This document shows positions 23,948 to 33,551 of a DNA stretch of 33,629 nucleotides, piece by piece. A program made the position numbers and the translations under genes. Under the pieces are notes generated by a model. That model was not told where the DNA came from, searched no databases, and saw only the letters and a program-made list of their open reading frames with translations. Every line of letters starts with the position of its first letter. Position 1 is the stretch's first letter. This stretch comes from Bacteroidaceae bacterium (GTDB taxonomy: Bacteria; Bacteroidota; Bacteroidia; Bacteroidales; Bacteroidaceae): assembly GCA_017416805.1 (NCBI GenBank), contig JAFQBB010000006.1, positions 1-33,629 of the forward strand, in the 5' to 3' direction.

Positions 23948-25048
23948 TTACTTAATTTCAACAATCACGCGACGGTTGTAAGAAGCAGGCTTCAAAGCTG
24001 CTACACCACCCTTACCTTCGATAACCATATTGTCACGGCTTACACCCAATTTCTCGAGTTCCTTAGCAACAGTTTCAGCACGTTTTTCTGACAACTTCTG
24101 GTTGTAAGTAGCACTACCAGTTGCGCTATCAGCATAACCTGTTACGTAAACCTTCACATTGTTTTCCTTAGCTACGTTAGCAATAGCTTCGAGGTTAACG
24201 ATTTCCTTCTTAGAAACGAGCTTAGAAGAACCGATGTTGAAGAATACAGACTGAGGAGCACCTGTAGCCTTGTAAACCTCCTGAACCTTAACCACTTCTT
24301 TAGGTTTCTTAGCCAATTCGCTCTTCAACTGAGCATTTTCAGCCTGTTGGTCAGCCAATGAAGCATTCAACGCATCGAGCTGAGCAGCATTCAAAGCCAT
24401 GATAGCATCTACATCCGGAGTCTTCTTGAAACCGGTCTTACCCAAATTGTAAGTCAAACCGATAGAAAGGTCCAAGAAACGGTTGTAGCTATCCTTGAAC
24501 TCATAGAGCTTTCCGTGACGGTCAGCAAAGAACATGGTACCTTCAGCGAAAATGCTCCAACGCTTGCTCAAGTTCCATACAGACTGCAAGCCCAACTGCA
24601 TAGAGTTATAACCACCGATTGAACCACCACCGGCAATCAAACTCATGTTCCATACGCGAGTATCGCTATAGCCACAGAACAGATTGCTCAAGTTGAACAA
24701 AGCCTCAGCACGGTATGCACGCAAATCGAAATCTTCACCTTCGTATGCACCATCCAAACCGTTGAACTTCAATCTCAATCCAAGACCGGGAGTAAACCAT
24801 TTACCTACAGCCACATTGAATCCGAACTTACCATTGTCTCCATTGAAGAACAAATCACCCCAATCAGCTCCATGAGGGGCAGTTGACATAAAGTCACCAC
24901 CAACACTGATGAACCAGTTGTTCCAGAACTTGTTTGTCTGTACACTATACTTCTCAGTAGGAACTTCAACAACTTCTACTGTTTCAGTCTGAGCATAAGA
25001 AGCTACAGACATGCTGGCAACCGCCAGCGCAACCATTAACTTTTTCAT
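23948..25048 (-). CDS. OmpA-family outer membrane protein
   Basis: A 366-residue outer-membrane porin-like protein. Signal peptide about 1-20 (ends SVASYAQ). Residues 22-205 are a beta-barrel region with alternating hydrophobic strands. A short helical linker (215-248, LNAAQLDALNASLADQQAEN) joins the C-terminal OmpA peptidoglycan-binding domain (264-366). The contact residues are Asp307 in GYADSATG and Arg323 in LSEKRAETVAKEL, and the typical NRRVIVEI end is present. It links outer membrane and cell wall. It is a single gene with its own terminator and probably a long leader. Confidence 0.95.
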   Translation of the reverse strand: MKKLMVALAVASMSVASYAQTETVEVVEVPTEKYSVQTNKFWNNWFISVGGDFMSTAPHGADWGDLFFNGDNGKFGFNVAVGKWFTPGLGLRLKFNGLDGAYEGEDFDLRAYRAEALFNLSNLFCGYSDTRVWNMSLIAGGGSIGGYNSMQLGLQSVWNLSKRWSIFAEGTMFFADRHGKLYEFKDSYNRFLDLSIGLTYNLGKTGFKKTPDVDAIMALNAAQLDALNASLADQQAENAQLKSELAKKPKEVVKVQEVYKATGAPQSVFFNIGSSKLVSKKEIVNLEAIANVAKENNVKVYVTGYADSATGSATYNQKLSEKRAETVAKELEKLGVSRDNMVIEGKGGVAALKPASYNRRVIVEIK

Positions 25049-25230
25049 ACTTTTCCTATTAATAAATTACCAAAATTATTCACACTAACCAAGAAGAACA
25101 ACAATTTACCATTTATAATGTTCTCTTCAGAACCGTTTTTTGCCCTAATACTCATCATCAGCCAGCTCTATTTCAACTATAAAGCAAGAAGAACTACAGG
25201 CAAACTAATCGTATATTCTCTTTTAGGCTG

Positions 25231-25238
25231 CAAAAATA
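25231..25238 (-). promoter_or_regulatory. Candidate -7 box of ompA (distal)
   Basis: TATTTTTG matches TAnnTTTG and would give a leader of about 175 bases. A second match, TAATTTTG at 25078-25071, has a three-of-four -33 box (GTTG) 20 bases upstream but would leave a leader of only about 16 bases. The gap 25049-25308 otherwise holds no feature I can assign. Confidence 0.35.
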
Positions 25239-25308
25239 ACTATTTTTTTTTAATATGACTAACATTCATTAAAAATATAGCATTTTTTAGTAACAAATTC
25301 TCAAAAAA

Positions 25309-27171
25309 TCATCCAAAATTCCGTTCAACCTCTTCCAAAGGAATTATATGGATAACCTTCTTGCCATCTGGGGTATAATTGGGCACACTGCAAGTAAACA
25401 AAGAAGTTACCATTTCGTTCATTTCGTCCGCATTCAAGACCTGCCCGGCCACCATTGCTGCAGACTTTGCCAAAGACAGGGCCATAATAGAACGGACCTC
25501 CGATTTCACATCACTCCCTTTTCCACGGGCCGCATCCAACATACGACGAACCAAGTCTGCCGCATGTAGCCCTTCTGTACCGGCAGGAATCCCATTAATG
25601 GAGTAACTTCCCCCTCCTATATTGGTCAATTCAAATCCAACCGCAGCCATATCATCCTGAAGGCTTTCCAACATGACACATTCCGCTTGGGTCAATTGGA
25701 GTATTTCCGGGAACAACAAGCCTTGCGAAACGCCTTTCTGTCCTTCTATCTGGGCCATATAACGGTCATACAATATCCTGACATGAGCACGATGCTGATT
25801 GACAATCATCAAACCCGACTTGACCGAGGCCAATATATATTGCCCTTTAAACTGGTAATGGGCGCCTGAAGCAAATGCCATATCACGGTGATCCTTTTCA
25901 GAAGGAGAAATAGGGAACAATTCTTCTGCTTCGGTTCTGTCCATGTTTAATGCCTCTTGTCCTATACGGCTCTCCCTATATAAACCTGATTCTTTTTCCA
26001 ATCCCTTATAAGCATATTCCCAATCAATCGAGGGACGAGAATAATTCCTTTCAGAAGAAGAAGTCTTGAATGGGTTATAATCCGGATTGTAATTGACCTT
26101 CGGAGGTTCCAATTGGGCCACGCCTTCAAATGACGGGATATCGGGCATTCCTTCTGTATCAAAATCAATAGACGGTACTTCATTAAATTTCCCCAACGCT
26201 TCTTTGACTGCCGCTGCCAGGATTTGCCAAATGGCCTGCTCGTTTTCGAACTTTATTTCAGTCTTTGTCGGATGAATATTCACATCTATATTTGCAGGGT
26301 CAACCTCCATATAAATGAAATAAGAGACCTGTTCCCCAACAGGAATCAAACGTTCGTAAGGCTCCATTACTGCTTTATGGAAATAAGGATGACGCATGTA
26401 TCTGCCATTGACAAAGAAATATTGATGAGCTCCCTTTTTACGAGATGACTCAGGCTTAGCCACATAGCCAGACACCTTTACCAATGTAGTATCTACCTCG
26501 ACTGCCAGTAATTGCTCATTAAGTTTCTTGCCAAATACATTCATCAAACGCATCCTCAGAGAGGTTGCCGGCAATCGATACAGTTCATTCCCATTGTGGG
26601 AAACCACAAAAGAAATATCGGGATGAACCAATACTATACGGTCTATCTCTGTCAATATATTGCTCAGTTCCGTCTGATTGGATTTGAGGAATTTACGACG
26701 TGCCGGAACATTGAAGAAGAGATTCTTTACAGAGAAATTAGATCCATGCGCACATGCCACAGCCTCCTGGCTCTCCACCTTCGAACCGGAAATCGCAATG
26801 CATGTGCCTAATTCGTCTTCCTTACGACGCGTACGAAGTTCAACCTGTGCAACTGCGGCAATAGAAGCCAATGCTTCTCCACGAAACCCCATTGTGGTCA
26901 AAGCAAAAAGGTCAGACGCTTCACGGATTTTGGACGTTGCATGACGCTCAAAGGCTAACCGGGCATCCGTTTCAGACATTCCTTTCCCGTCATCAATCAC
27001 CTGAATGCTTGTTTTACCGGCATCCATAACAAGTATTTCTATTTGACGGGCACCTGCATCAATAGAATTTTCTACCAACTCTTTTATAACTGATGCCGGA
27101 CGTTGTATCACCTCACCAGCCGCAATCTGGTTGGCAACAGAGTCCGGTAACAAATGAATTACATCGCTCAT
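25309..27171 (-). CDS. mutL: DNA mismatch repair protein MutL
   Basis: A 620-residue mismatch-repair ATPase linking MutS to downstream steps. The N-terminal GHKL ATPase is intact: [10 protein letters not shown] (31-40), DDGKGM (60-65), [12 protein letters not shown] (93-104) and [10 protein letters not shown] variable linker (about 335-430) precedes the C-terminal dimerisation domain (435-620). Where many bacterial MutL proteins have the endonuclease motif DQHA(X)2E(X)4E, this one reads [12 protein letters not shown] (458-469), lacking the first Asp and the first Glu. ACHAA- and CPHGRP-like motifs are also missing. It is the last gene of the PPIase/OstA operon, after a 186-base gap with a possible RNA structure. 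Confidence 0.97.
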   Translation of the reverse strand: MSDVIHLLPDSVANQIAAGEVIQRPASVIKELVENSIDAGARQIEILVMDAGKTSIQVIDDGKGMSETDARLAFERHATSKIREASDLFALTTMGFRGEALASIAAVAQVELRTRRKEDELGTCIAISGSKVESQEAVACAHGSNFSVKNLFFNVPARRKFLKSNQTELSNILTEIDRIVLVHPDISFVVSHNGNELYRLPATSLRMRLMNVFGKKLNEQLLAVEVDTTLVKVSGYVAKPESSRKKGAHQYFFVNGRYMRHPYFHKAVMEPYERLIPVGEQVSYFIYMEVDPANIDVNIHPTKTEIKFENEQAIWQILAAAVKEALGKFNEVPSIDFDTEGMPDIPSFEGVAQLEPPKVNYNPDYNPFKTSSSERNYSRPSIDWEYAYKGLEKESGLYRESRIGQEALNMDRTEAEELFPISPSEKDHRDMAFASGAHYQFKGQYILASVKSGLMIVNQHRAHVRILYDRYMAQIEGQKGVSQGLLFPEILQLTQAECVMLESLQDDMAAVGFELTNIGGGSYSINGIPAGTEGLHAADLVRRMLDAARGKGSDVKSEVRSIMALSLAKSAAMVAGQVLNADEMNEMVTSLFTCSVPNYTPDGKKVIHIIPLEEVERNFG

Positions 27172-27189
27172 ATTTCCTACAGAATTAAA

Positions 27190-27358
27190 GGTGGGTTCTA
27201 TAAATCATTCGAGCACAGCTCTCATCAACTCGTCCCACAGATTAATAACAACACCATACCGCTATTTAATCATCAAAAGAAGTTTTCGATGAGCGTAGCG
27301 AATAAAATTATTCTGGATAAAGCCCGAATTTTTGACAAAGTGGATTATAAAACCCACC
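27190..27358 (-). other. Candidate structured RNA element between the small membrane protein gene and mutL
   Basis: In the minus-strand transcript, GGTGGGTTTTATAATCC (27358-27342) can pair at 14 of 17 positions with the reverse complement of 27190-27206, closing a 169-base domain. Inside are a 9-bp hairpin with a four-base loop (TCATCgAAAA/TTTTGATGA, 27271-27293), a GAGC/GCTC hairpin (near 27208-27220) and an AT-rich stem (AAAATT/AATTTT). The element covers part of the stop codon of the small gene and ends about 18 bases before the mutL start. No known RNA family was recognised. Confidence 0.4.
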
Positions 27359-27651
27359 TAAAAAGAGAAATCACCTGTCACCAGATAATGCAAAATAAAA
27401 AGCATTGCAGCCAGTAAAATCAGCAACACAGCAAACCCTACCGGCTTTTTCTCTTTGCGCCGCTTCAGATGCTTGGTATTCTCCACAAAAGTTCCTCTGA
27501 TACGGTCTGCAGGAGTTGTTTCTTCCGGAGGCAACAATCCCAATTCGCGTTTGGCCTTATCCTCCATTTTCTGCAAACGTTCTTTACGTTCGTCAACATA
27601 AATCCAATCATGTTGGAAACCGCGCGGTTTCCTCTGTTTGAAAAATCCCAT
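27358..27651 (-). CDS. Small membrane protein of unknown function
   Basis: A 97-residue protein: a basic, charged cytoplasmic part (1-68, with RKERLQKMEDKAKREL as a probable helix) and one C-terminal membrane segment (about 70-92, VGFAVLLILLAAMLFILHYL). The family is not recognised beyond a general likeness to conserved Bacteroidetes hypothetical proteins. It lies 24 bases after the OstA-like gene and therefore belongs to the same operon. A membrane-anchored accessory role is inference only. Confidence 0.8.
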   Translation of the reverse strand: MGFFKQRKPRGFQHDWIYVDERKERLQKMEDKAKRELGLLPPEETTPADRIRGTFVENTKHLKRRKEKKPVGFAVLLILLAAMLFILHYLVTGDFSF

Positions 27652-27675
27652 ACGTTTTTTTGTTTCTAACCCTGC

Positions 27676-29352
27676 CTAAAGAGTGGGCAGCGGAACTTCC
27701 TTCCTTATAATCTTCTTCAATTCCTGTCCGGCTTTCTTCCCACGCCAATAAAAAATATCTTCTTTACTAAGCGGTCTCATATAATCGAACCAGACAAAAT
27801 TTTCCAGTTTCATTTTATTCGGATCAATCAAAAGCATCGGGGTAAAAGTTCCTGTCGGACGGGTTATGAAGACAATGCGTTCCATTTTGCCGTCTTTACG
27901 ATATAAATTCAAACGGCTGGCTTCAATAAAATTCATACCCATCATAACACTATCTTCATCTTCCGGATAAAAGATGGACTGCACATTGCCTATCACGTCA
28001 GCCTTGCGGACATCTTTCCCTTCAAAATAGAATTTCATCTCACGTCCGGCCACCTGATTGAAATGTACCGTATCTTTTTGCTCTACAGTCAGAGCCTGAT
28101 TGATGATATGCGCCCAATCCAACGTGCTGTCATTCATGTAGATTTTTATCTCTTCACCCAACATCTGTTGTCCGGAATTCCACAATACCGGGTCATAATA
28201 CATTGTCAGACAGGAATCCTGCGAGTTGAACACCAACGAATCGCACACTCCCTGAATATCCGTCCTGTAGAAACGCACTTTATGAAACACTTGCAACTGG
28301 CGATACATGGAATCTGTGTCGATATGGAATGTTACAAGCTTTAATGTATCGCCATGCATGTACAGACTGTCCCCCTGTGAATATTCTATAGCCACGGCAC
28401 TATCTGTAGCGAATGCATAGCCCGTCAACTCGTTGGAATAACAATACTCTCCCAAAAGCATGGCCCGATTAAGAGTATCGTCCATTTCCACATTGCCGAA
28501 TGCCTCACCATATTTCCGGGCTTCATCATAAAACACACTATCACCTATCAGCACCTTACTTTGGTTCGTCAACACCGAACGATTCAACAAGTAGGCTTTT
28601 CTGGCATCCGTATCATAATAACCCAATTCCGAATAGATATAACTTTGACCGCTCTCTATATCCGAAGGACCTACTATATTAGCCACACGGGTTAACGTAC
28701 TGTATATCAAAGTATCAGACTTCAACACAAACTGAGGGTTCTCCAATTCCACATCATAGTTGAAGACTGCAACCTTCGTTTGCGGACTGTATTCGCCCCA
28801 TTCCGAAACCAACACATTGGATGAATCTTCCAAAGTCCCACCATCAAAATAATAGCCCAGATTACGTACACGATCATAATTCAAACTATCCGTCAAGAGC
28901 ACAACATTCTTATTCTCCATGCGCACGCTGTTTATCCCATCTTTCTCGCGCACACGTACCAACCGCTTGTCGCCGTCATAATCGAGATAATCCCCATATA
29001 GGAACAACGTATCCCCCTGGTTCATCCGCACATTCCCGAATGCTTCGAAATAATTCCGATTATTATAGTTGTAAGCAGTATCGCAGTACATTCGGATACT
29101 GTCATACAAGAACTCTACATTACCGATAAGAATCTGCACATTCTTATTGCTTGCACGTTGTACAGTACGGTCAGCATGAATGAGTTCTACCCTCATTTGT
29201 TTTTTCGGAGCGGCAGTGTTTTCCTCCTGCTGCAAATCCAAAGCCCATCCGGAAGCCGTCAGGGTTATCCCAAACAAGCATAAAAAGGCAACCAAAAGGA
29301 TTCGGTGCCTTTTTACTCTTACTGCATATTTCTCTTCTGTTTTCGATGCCAT
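27676..29352 (-). CDS. OstA/LptA-like envelope protein
   Basis: A 558-residue exported protein with OstA (LptA-type) beta-jellyroll repeats. A long basic N-region precedes the signal or anchor segment (about 18-37, ILLVAFLCLFGITLTASGWA). The first OstA domain (about 50-165) has the repeated beta pattern (NVQILIGNVEFLYDSIRMYC, NYFEAFGNVRMNQGDTLF). Further similar repeats run to about 480. In LPS-producing bacteria such folds bridge the periplasm to carry lipopolysaccharide to the outer membrane, but this protein is much longer than E. coli LptA. It lies 18 bases after the SurA-like gene, which also serves the outer membrane. Confidence 0.85.
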   Translation of the reverse strand: MASKTEEKYAVRVKRHRILLVAFLCLFGITLTASGWALDLQQEENTAAPKKQMRVELIHADRTVQRASNKNVQILIGNVEFLYDSIRMYCDTAYNYNNRNYFEAFGNVRMNQGDTLFLYGDYLDYDGDKRLVRVREKDGINSVRMENKNVVLLTDSLNYDRVRNLGYYFDGGTLEDSSNVLVSEWGEYSPQTKVAVFNYDVELENPQFVLKSDTLIYSTLTRVANIVGPSDIESGQSYIYSELGYYDTDARKAYLLNRSVLTNQSKVLIGDSVFYDEARKYGEAFGNVEMDDTLNRAMLLGEYCYSNELTGYAFATDSAVAIEYSQGDSLYMHGDTLKLVTFHIDTDSMYRQLQVFHKVRFYRTDIQGVCDSLVFNSQDSCLTMYYDPVLWNSGQQMLGEEIKIYMNDSTLDWAHIINQALTVEQKDTVHFNQVAGREMKFYFEGKDVRKADVIGNVQSIFYPEDEDSVMMGMNFIEASRLNLYRKDGKMERIVFITRPTGTFTPMLLIDPNKMKLENFVWFDYMRPLSKEDIFYWRGKKAGQELKKIIRKEVPLPTL

Positions 29353-29370
29353 GCCAATCTTTTAGATTCA

Positions 29371-30717
29371 TCAAAATACCCAACCCGGATATTTAAACTC
29401 ACAATTCCGCCACTTCTCATTAATGCGGACATAAGTGGATTTCTGCTTCTCCTTAATCCAATTTTCCAACTTCTCCACTTGCTTTTTCTGCAAGACCACA
29501 TCCTTCATTGCCTGAAAGTCTTCTGTCAGTGTTGCTTTATGGCCTTTCACACGAGATTTGAGTTTGACAATAGCACAAACCTCTTTTCCTTTTTTATTTA
29601 TCAGGATAAAAGGCTTGGAGATTTCGTTCACATTCAGAGTATTCACGGCACGGGCAATCTCGGAGGGAAGTTCCTGCATCTCAAACTTGGAGGTTCCCGT
29701 ATTGGTATTCGGCAAAAGTCCCTTGTTCATTCGGGTATCCTTATCGCTTGATATGTGAGTAGCCCCTTCTTCGAATGTGAATTTATTATTCCGAATATCA
29801 TCCGCAATAGAGTCCAACCGACTCAATGCTGCCATCAGATCGCCATCTGCCACTCGCGGTTTCAACAGGATATGACGGGTTTTCACACGGTCTCCCCGCT
29901 TCTCAATCAATTGGATGATATGGAAACCAAATTCAGTCTCGACAATCTTTGAGATTTTATTCGGGTCGTTCAGATTGAATGCCACATTGGCATACTCCGG
30001 TGCCAACACGCCTTTTCCCATAAAGTCGAGTTCTCCACCATGGACGGCACTGCCCTTGTCCTCGGAATAGAGGCGTGCCAATGTCGAGAATGAGGTCTCG
30101 CCAGAAGTGATACGCTCGGTAAATTCACGCAAACGAGCCTTGACACGGTCAATCTCCTCGACCGGGATCTTCGGTTCGATTGTTATCAACTGGACTTCCA
30201 CTTGTGTCGGGATATAAGGGATACTGTCTGCGGGCAGATTCTTGAAATAACGACGCACTTCAGCCGGTGTAACCTTGATATTTTCTATCAATTTGCGTTG
30301 CATAGCCTCCATAGTAAGTTGCTTTCGTGCCAACTCGCGCAATTCCTCCCGAATCTGCACCATCGGTTTCCCATAATATTCCTCAAACTTCTCTTTGGAA
30401 CCCATCTGGTTGATATAGCGGTTTATCTGATTCTCTGCAGCCTGCATAACTTCTGCATCACTTGCTTCCACACTGTCAATCGCAGCCTGATTCAAATACA
30501 GTTTCTGCAAAGCCAGTTCTTCAGGAATCACACAATAGGGGTCGCCATCAAACGACCGGCCGGCATATTGTGCCCGCAAGCGTTCGTTCTCAACCTCCGA
30601 CTTCCAGATAGCCTCATCTCCTACAACCCAAACCACTTCATCTATCACATTATCTTGAGCTGACAGTCTCAGCCCCGACAAGGCTACTACCAAAAATATC
30701 AGAATTCTATTTCTCAT
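29371..30717 (-). CDS. SurA-like periplasmic chaperone / peptidyl-prolyl isomerase
   Basis: A 448-residue exported chaperone for outer-membrane proteins. Signal peptide about 1-20 (ends LRLSAQ). A SurA-type N-terminal helical domain covers about 25-160. Two parvulin domains follow: about 172-275 (QVEVQLITIEPK, GGELDFMGKGVLAPEYANVAF, EFGFHIIQLIEKRG) and 278-385 (VKTRHILLKP). A C-terminal helix completes the SurA layout. It is preceded at 28 bases by a lipoprotein gene and followed by the OstA-like gene, consistent with a shared role in outer-membrane assembly. Confidence 0.92.
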   Translation of the reverse strand: MRNRILIFLVVALSGLRLSAQDNVIDEVVWVVGDEAIWKSEVENERLRAQYAGRSFDGDPYCVIPEELALQKLYLNQAAIDSVEASDAEVMQAAENQINRYINQMGSKEKFEEYYGKPMVQIREELRELARKQLTMEAMQRKLIENIKVTPAEVRRYFKNLPADSIPYIPTQVEVQLITIEPKIPVEEIDRVKARLREFTERITSGETSFSTLARLYSEDKGSAVHGGELDFMGKGVLAPEYANVAFNLNDPNKISKIVETEFGFHIIQLIEKRGDRVKTRHILLKPRVADGDLMAALSRLDSIADDIRNNKFTFEEGATHISSDKDTRMNKGLLPNTNTGTSKFEMQELPSEIARAVNTLNVNEISKPFILINKKGKEVCAIVKLKSRVKGHKATLTEDFQAMKDVVLQKKQVEKLENWIKEKQKSTYVRINEKWRNCEFKYPGWVF

Positions 30718-30745
30718 AAATATATATCCAATTTATACTATACAA

Positions 30746-31615
30746 TCAATAATAATAGGTTATCTGATGATCGTCCTGTGCTTCTTTATAAAGTCTGCTT
30801 TTTATCCGCTTCATAAAATCTGCCCGTTTGATATTCATCAATATCTCGCGAATTTCACCTGCTGCATATTCCAAAGGTTTTTGCTGCCCGGATTTCAACA
30901 GGCTGTCAACGTGCAAGAAATAGTAGAAAGCGGTGTCGCGAACCTCCAAATGAGGATTACGGCCGACATAGTCCACAGGATTGCCCGCCTGCAACGGGAT
31001 TTTCTCTACCACATCGGCCAACGGCATCCACCGGTCATAGAAATAGAGATAATCCGCAGCATGCTGCAGACTGTATTTCTCCAACTTCTCCAACACCTCA
31101 CGATCCGTTTGGGCATACCACTTCCGGACGTCATTTACCCCAGCTCCCTTCAACGGGACCTTTATATACAGTCCTTTTGCCAGAGGCTCTTCCAACAAAA
31201 ACAGATTCTCATTCTTCCGATAAAAACTATCAATCTGCTCGTCCTTTATCTCGCGTTCCAATTGCTGTTCCATCAATTCTTCCTGATAAAGATGCAGTAC
31301 CAAAGAATGACGATAAGCAGCCACCAGTTCTTCTATCTCGGAAGCCCTTGACACATTTCGTTCCGCATTGTCCAACAACAGGACATCCTCTATCCAGTTG
31401 CGGATATAATGCTCTGCAAACAAAATACTGTCATCACGCAAACAATTGTCAGGAAGCACCGATCTCAAATCCTCGGCATACAAATAACGACCTGAAACCT
31501 CCACCAATGGTGTACGTCCATGATGATTGACCTGCCCGCCACAAGACACGAGCATGCACAATATGACTATGCCAAATAAAACAACCAATGCTACTAACTT
31601 TTTTTTATGGAACAC
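30746..31615 (-). CDS. Lipoprotein of the PPIase/OstA operon
   Basis: A 289-residue lipoprotein with lipobox LVSC (Cys25). The body is helical and charged and looks like the chaperone (SurA N-terminal) part of a parvulin protein, but I see no intact rotamase motif. The start appears to be GTG at 31615, 13 bases after the stop of the upstream PPIase gene, because no in-frame ATG precedes the signal peptide. It probably works with its two parvulin neighbours at the outer membrane or periplasm. The function is not proven. Confidence 0.8.
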   Translation of the reverse strand: MFHKKKLVALVVLFGIVILCMLVSCGGQVNHHGRTPLVEVSGRYLYAEDLRSVLPDNCLRDDSILFAEHYIRNWIEDVLLLDNAERNVSRASEIEELVAAYRHSLVLHLYQEELMEQQLEREIKDEQIDSFYRKNENLFLLEEPLAKGLYIKVPLKGAGVNDVRKWYAQTDREVLEKLEKYSLQHAADYLYFYDRWMPLADVVEKIPLQAGNPVDYVGRNPHLEVRDTAFYYFLHVDSLLKSGQQKPLEYAAGEIREILMNIKRADFMKRIKSRLYKEAQDDHQITYYY

Positions 31616-31628
31616 CTATCGCCACAAA

Positions 31629-33050
31629 TCAGTGCTTATTCACTGTCTCCAACACTTCGCTATATATTTCTACCTTATATTTTTTGCGAAGAGATTCAAT
31701 CCATTGTTTCTCCAATGTTGTCTGATAATCGGCCGTCACAGGACCACGCACATCGCGGTATGAACCGGGATACTTTTTTTGGACTTTTCCTACGACAACC
31801 GCATGAGGATATTTCTCCATCGGCTTGCCGGCACCCTGTTTGAATACCAGACTGTCCACATTGGCATCGCTACCTATTTTAAAAAGGCCACGCACCATGT
31901 GTACCAACTGGAGAGAATCCCGGTTCACCTCCTTTTGCAGGTAATTGCGCCATTCTTCTTCCGGCATCTTCTTCAAAGCCTTTCCTACACTTGCTGCCAA
32001 TTCGGGGGTAGCGCAATGTACCACAGCACCTTTGAAACGAGGAGCATCCCAAGCATATTTTTTCTTGTTCTTTTTGAAGAATTTCTCCAATCCGGCCTCA
32101 TCGTGAGCAGCTTTGTCCCATACCTGCTGATTGCTCACCTCAAAGAGCAACAGTCCATCATGATACTCCTGCATCAAATGGCGAAACTCGGGGTACTTAC
32201 TTTCCAACAGGCTGTCTTCGTAAGCCAAGACATCCTCCCGTTTTACTTTTCCGCCATATTGCTTGTACAAAGAATCTGCCTTGACCTCGACAGCCTTACG
32301 GCGTATGCCCTGACGTTCAAGGAAAGCATGAATACTCTTTTGGTGGAATTCGTAGGGTTCAAACTGCTTCTTGTCCAACAGTTTCATCACATGGATTCCA
32401 AACGACGAAAGAAACGGTTCAGACATCTCTCCTACCTGCAACGAATAAGCCACCTTGGCATATTCGGGAACCACCTGCTTGCCAAATATCCAACCAAGCA
32501 CTCCCCCCTGACGGGCACTGCCACATTGGGAATGCTTCCGGGCCAACTCACTGAAATCTTCACCATTCTTCAGGCAGGTATATATCGAATCCATCCGGGC
32601 CTTTATCCCTGCTTGGGTGGCAGCATCGGCATTTTGGGGAATCATCAGCAGGATATGTGCCGTATTCACCAATCCATCGGGACCAATATTCTGTTTTGTA
32701 TTCTCATACACCTGGCGGCTCTCGCGCTCAATAAAGGCTGTATCTATCAGATATTCCTGTGCCTGCTGGCTGCGATAGCCGTTGAATTCCTCTATGAACG
32801 AAGGCAATGTATCCATCCGCAAAGCTTCAGCCTCGGCTACTTTTAGTTTGAAATCAACGAACAATTGTACATAATCCTCTAACGACTTCTTGTCCAACGT
32901 ATGTTCGCTGTTATTCTTATTGAAGGAATATTCAAATTCCGAGCGGGTCACATCTTTGCCATTGACACGCATCACCACAGGGTCCGCCTGTTGGGCACAA
33001 GCTACCATTCCCAAGGCCATAGAGGCCAGCAGCGAAAGGGTCTTTTTCAT
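31629..33050 (-). CDS. Parvulin-type peptidyl-prolyl isomerase, possibly a lipoprotein
   Basis: A 473-residue exported protein. The signal peptide ends in MVAC (Cys18), a possible lipobox, or is cut after ACAQ. A helical N-terminal segment (25-120) precedes one parvulin domain (about 128-226) with VNTAHILLM (His132), GGVLGWIFG, QVVPEYAKVAYSL and FGIHVMKL. The long C-terminal part (230-473) has no motif I recognise. It is the first gene in view of the envelope operon leading to mutL. The upstream gap shows only a weak promoter-like match (TATATTCG, 33112-33105). Confidence 0.9.
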   Translation of the reverse strand: MKKTLSLLASMALGMVACAQQADPVVMRVNGKDVTRSEFEYSFNKNNSEHTLDKKSLEDYVQLFVDFKLKVAEAEALRMDTLPSFIEEFNGYRSQQAQEYLIDTAFIERESRQVYENTKQNIGPDGLVNTAHILLMIPQNADAATQAGIKARMDSIYTCLKNGEDFSELARKHSQCGSARQGGVLGWIFGKQVVPEYAKVAYSLQVGEMSEPFLSSFGIHVMKLLDKKQFEPYEFHQKSIHAFLERQGIRRKAVEVKADSLYKQYGGKVKREDVLAYEDSLLESKYPEFRHLMQEYHDGLLLFEVSNQQVWDKAAHDEAGLEKFFKKNKKKYAWDAPRFKGAVVHCATPELAASVGKALKKMPEEEWRNYLQKEVNRDSLQLVHMVRGLFKIGSDANVDSLVFKQGAGKPMEKYPHAVVVGKVQKKYPGSYRDVRGPVTADYQTTLEKQWIESLRKKYKVEIYSEVLETVNKH

Positions 33051-33272
33051 TGTCTTTATCTCACTAATAATGATTAATATTCTGCTTTGTTAAAAATTCG
33101 TCGGCGAATATACGCATAATTTGCGGGTTAGCAGCAATCCATTATGTTTTTTTATTATTGGTGCCCGGTAAACTGCTATAACATCATGCTTTATCGTGTT
33201 TTAAGGTGTACAAGCCCCCCCTATAATATCCTGTTGGTTAATCATGTAGTAGAAGGGTTAAAACACATTTCC
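33051..33272. other. Upstream region of the envelope operon
   Basis: No gene is seen. It should hold the promoter of the PPIase/OstA/mutL operon, but only a weak -7-like match (TATATTCG at 33112-33105) is visible and no -33 box. The operon could also start further upstream, outside the window. Confidence 0.4.
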
Positions 33273-33432
33273 CATCCGTAGATGACGCAGATATTTCTTG
33301 TTTCGACCTGTAGGAGGGTGTGTCATAATTCACTTTTCATCCGCAGATTGCGCAGATGACGTAGATTATTCCTTCCTATTATACCCGACAGGTTATAATT
33401 TATCTGCGTCATCTGCGTCATCTGCGGATGAA
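33273..33432. repeat. 9-mer inverted arrays (ATCTGCGTC units)
   Basis: The right arm 33402-33432 is three tandem 9-base units (ATCTGCGTC, ATCTGCGTC, ATCTGCGGA). The left arm 33336-33366 is its inverse, 28 of 31 bases complementary. A third, partial copy (CATCCGTAGATGACGCAGAT) starts at 33273. The arms can form a large hairpin. Confidence 0.85.
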
Positions 33433-33551
33433 GAATTAAATGGTGGCATTTTTGACACAGCTTCACAAATGCATAGCAGACATCTATTGGGCACCTATAT
33501 ATAATAACCTGTGAATTAGTGTTATAATTTATCTGAAATTATATTCCTTCT

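Noticed and set aside
31779-32846. 355-residue plus-strand frame
   Set aside because: It is antisense to the well-supported parvulin gene and shows no domain. It is a shadow frame.
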